Shown in pieces: positions 42,151 to 42,975 of a DNA stretch of 42,975 bases; the first letter of the stretch is position 1, and each line of letters starts with the position of its first letter. The stretch is taken from positions 1 to 42,975 of the forward strand of contig JALFGC010000023.1 of NCBI GenBank assembly GCA_022777485.1, written 5' to 3'. Source of the DNA: Bacteroidales bacterium. GTDB lineage: Bacteria; Bacteroidota; Bacteroidia; Bacteroidales; Paludibacteraceae. The position numbers and the translations under genes are program-made. The notes beneath the pieces are model-generated. The model did no database searches, was not told the origin of the DNA, and was given only the letters and a program-made list of their open reading frames with translations.

Positions 42151-42873
42151 CTAGAATTCGAGTTTAAAAGAGCGTTCTTGCTTGAAGCGGTCATAAGCAT
42201 CCTTATCGAAACGGTAGTAGTTACCTCCGCGATGACCAGACACCTGTTCTGTCTCGCCCGTCTCCACTAAAATACCGGAATTTAGTATCTTCTTGGAGAA
42301 ATTGGCTCGATCCATAGGTTTGTCCAATCCCAAGATACACTCGTACAAACGCTGTAGTTGAGGGAGCGTGAACTTCTCGGGAAGCAACTCGTACCCCACC
42401 GGACGGAAGACGATATCTTCTCTTAAACGCTGAACTGCCTTTGCAAGAATCTCGTTATGGTCAAAAGCCAAGTCACCAACTTCCTTGAGCGGTACCCAAA
42501 CAGCACGGCGTGCGTCAGAACCACCGATGACCTCGCAGGTAGGAACCAGAGCATAGAATGCAATGCTGACTACACGCTGCTCAGGGTCGCGATCCAAAGC
42601 TGTAAAAGTACCAAAGTTTTCTGAGTAGGCATTCTCTATGCCGGTTTCCTCTTTTAGTTCTCGAGCTGCACATTCCTCAATCGTTTCTTCCATACGAAGA
42701 AAACCTCCAGGAAGAGCCATCTTGCCAACTTCGATACGATCATTACGTTCGATGAGCAAGACTTTCAGTTCTCCTCCGTCAAAGCCGAACACCACATTGT
42801 CGGCTGCGATGGCTGCACGTTTGTAGTCGTAAGCAAACTTACCATCCGATGTTTCAATCCAGTCTTTACGCAT
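42151..42873 (-). CDS. Nudix-winged-helix regulator (NrtR/AraR type)
   Basis: 240 residues. An N-terminal Nudix domain (about 15-140) contains a complete Nudix box from GFLRMEETIEECAARELKEE to TGI (residues about 57-79), and a C-terminal winged helix (about 155-230: LPEKFTLPQLQRLYECIL, RANFSKKILNSGILVETG, GNYYRFDKDAY) follows. NrtR relatives bind ADP-ribose and control NAD genes; Bacteroides AraR relatives control arabinose genes. The sequence alone does not decide between them. The intact box would permit hydrolase activity. Divided from the HTH gene by 48 nt and equipped with its own promoter. Confidence 0.9.
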   Translation of the reverse strand: MRKDWIETSDGKFAYDYKRAAIAADNVVFGFDGGELKVLLIERNDRIEVGKMALPGGFLRMEETIEECAARELKEETGIENAYSENFGTFTALDRDPEQRVVSIAFYALVPTCEVIGGSDARRAVWVPLKEVGDLAFDHNEILAKAVQRLREDIVFRPVGYELLPEKFTLPQLQRLYECILGLDKPMDRANFSKKILNSGILVETGETEQVSGHRGGNYYRFDKDAYDRFKQERSFKLEF

Positions 42874-42941
42874 ATATAATAAGGTATAACAAATAGTCCT
42901 TTACAATCGCCCTAAAAACATCCTTTAGGTAAAATCGACTG

Positions 42942-42973
42942 CAAAGGTACTACTTTTTTTTGATATATGCAAA
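42942..42973 (-). promoter_or_regulatory. Promoter of the Nudix regulator gene
   Basis: Minus strand: TTTG (42970-42973), 20-nt spacer, TACCTTTG (42942-42949). A small inverted repeat CCTAAA...TTTAGG lies at about 42911-42929 in the leader and could be an operator. Confidence 0.75.
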
Positions 42974-42975
42974 TT

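Noticed and set aside
1..42975. tRNA or rRNA genes
   Set aside because: No cloverleaf or rRNA-like sequence was noticed in the intergenic gaps, which are mostly short.

Overview
The window looks like a chromosomal segment of a Bacteroidales bacterium. The evidence is the promoter type (-7 TAnnTTTG with -33 TTTG about 20 nt upstream, seen before many genes), the near absence of Shine-Dalgarno leaders in housekeeping genes, a methylmalonyl-CoA epimerase/carboxyltransferase pair as used in succinate-propionate fermentation, a long Bacteroidetes-type NusB, a DAHP synthase-chorismate mutase fusion and a type IX-like C-terminal tail on a pectinase. A Prevotellaceae-like source is possible, but the genus cannot be fixed from sequence alone.

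Layout. 1-1.95 kb (minus): mce-mmdA with hairpin-rich repeats between them. 2.4-7.3 kb (plus): a compact hexuronate operon uxaC-kdgK-eda-exuT closed by a strong terminator. 7.5-9 kb (minus): gdhA with its own terminator. 9.1-15.2 kb: a predicted small membrane peptide (plus), a small outer-membrane protein (minus), and a long minus operon nusB-yajC-ybbR-degT-DAHP synthase/chorismate mutase-winged helix protein. 15.3-25.1 kb: mixed accessory and housekeeping genes: a hexapeptide acetyltransferase broken at a G9 tract, an esterase, a glycosyltransferase, an EamA transporter, a secreted PL9 pectate lyase, META and HIRAN proteins, a WYL regulator, a DUF1349 protein and rplS. 25.3-26.4 kb: an IS30 transposase missing its N-terminus, bordered by a pair of hairpin repeats.

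26.4-42.9 kb (all minus) is the most interesting part. An ECF-type sigma factor, a membrane TPR protein that looks like its anti-sigma and a small secreted protein form one operon (31.3-32.9 kb). Four promoters nearby share an ECF-like -35 element GGTTACCTTTT and a YCAC -10 element at exactly the same spacing. They stand before the sigma operon, a macro-like/DUF1810 fusion protein, a conserved unknown protein, and a Sel1-repeat protein that leads an operon with an L,D-transpeptidase, a YiiX-type NlpC/P60 peptidase and two paralogous 2-TM proteins. Upstream lies an eight-gene run, tightly spaced or overlapping: HTH protein, stand-alone macro-like protein, TPR-aspartyl protease, TPR membrane protein, two lipoproteins, a polytopic membrane protein and an ADP-ribosylglycohydrolase. 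It is preceded by a Nudix-winged helix regulator. Together these suggest an envelope-stress or defence-like system linked to ADP-ribose chemistry.

How the genes fit together. The PL9 lyase and hexuronate operon can take pectin to pyruvate and glyceraldehyde-3-phosphate through KDG and KDPG. The mce/mmdA pair serves propionate formation. The 26-43 kb region is an accessory island whose function is inferred only from domains and shared promoters.
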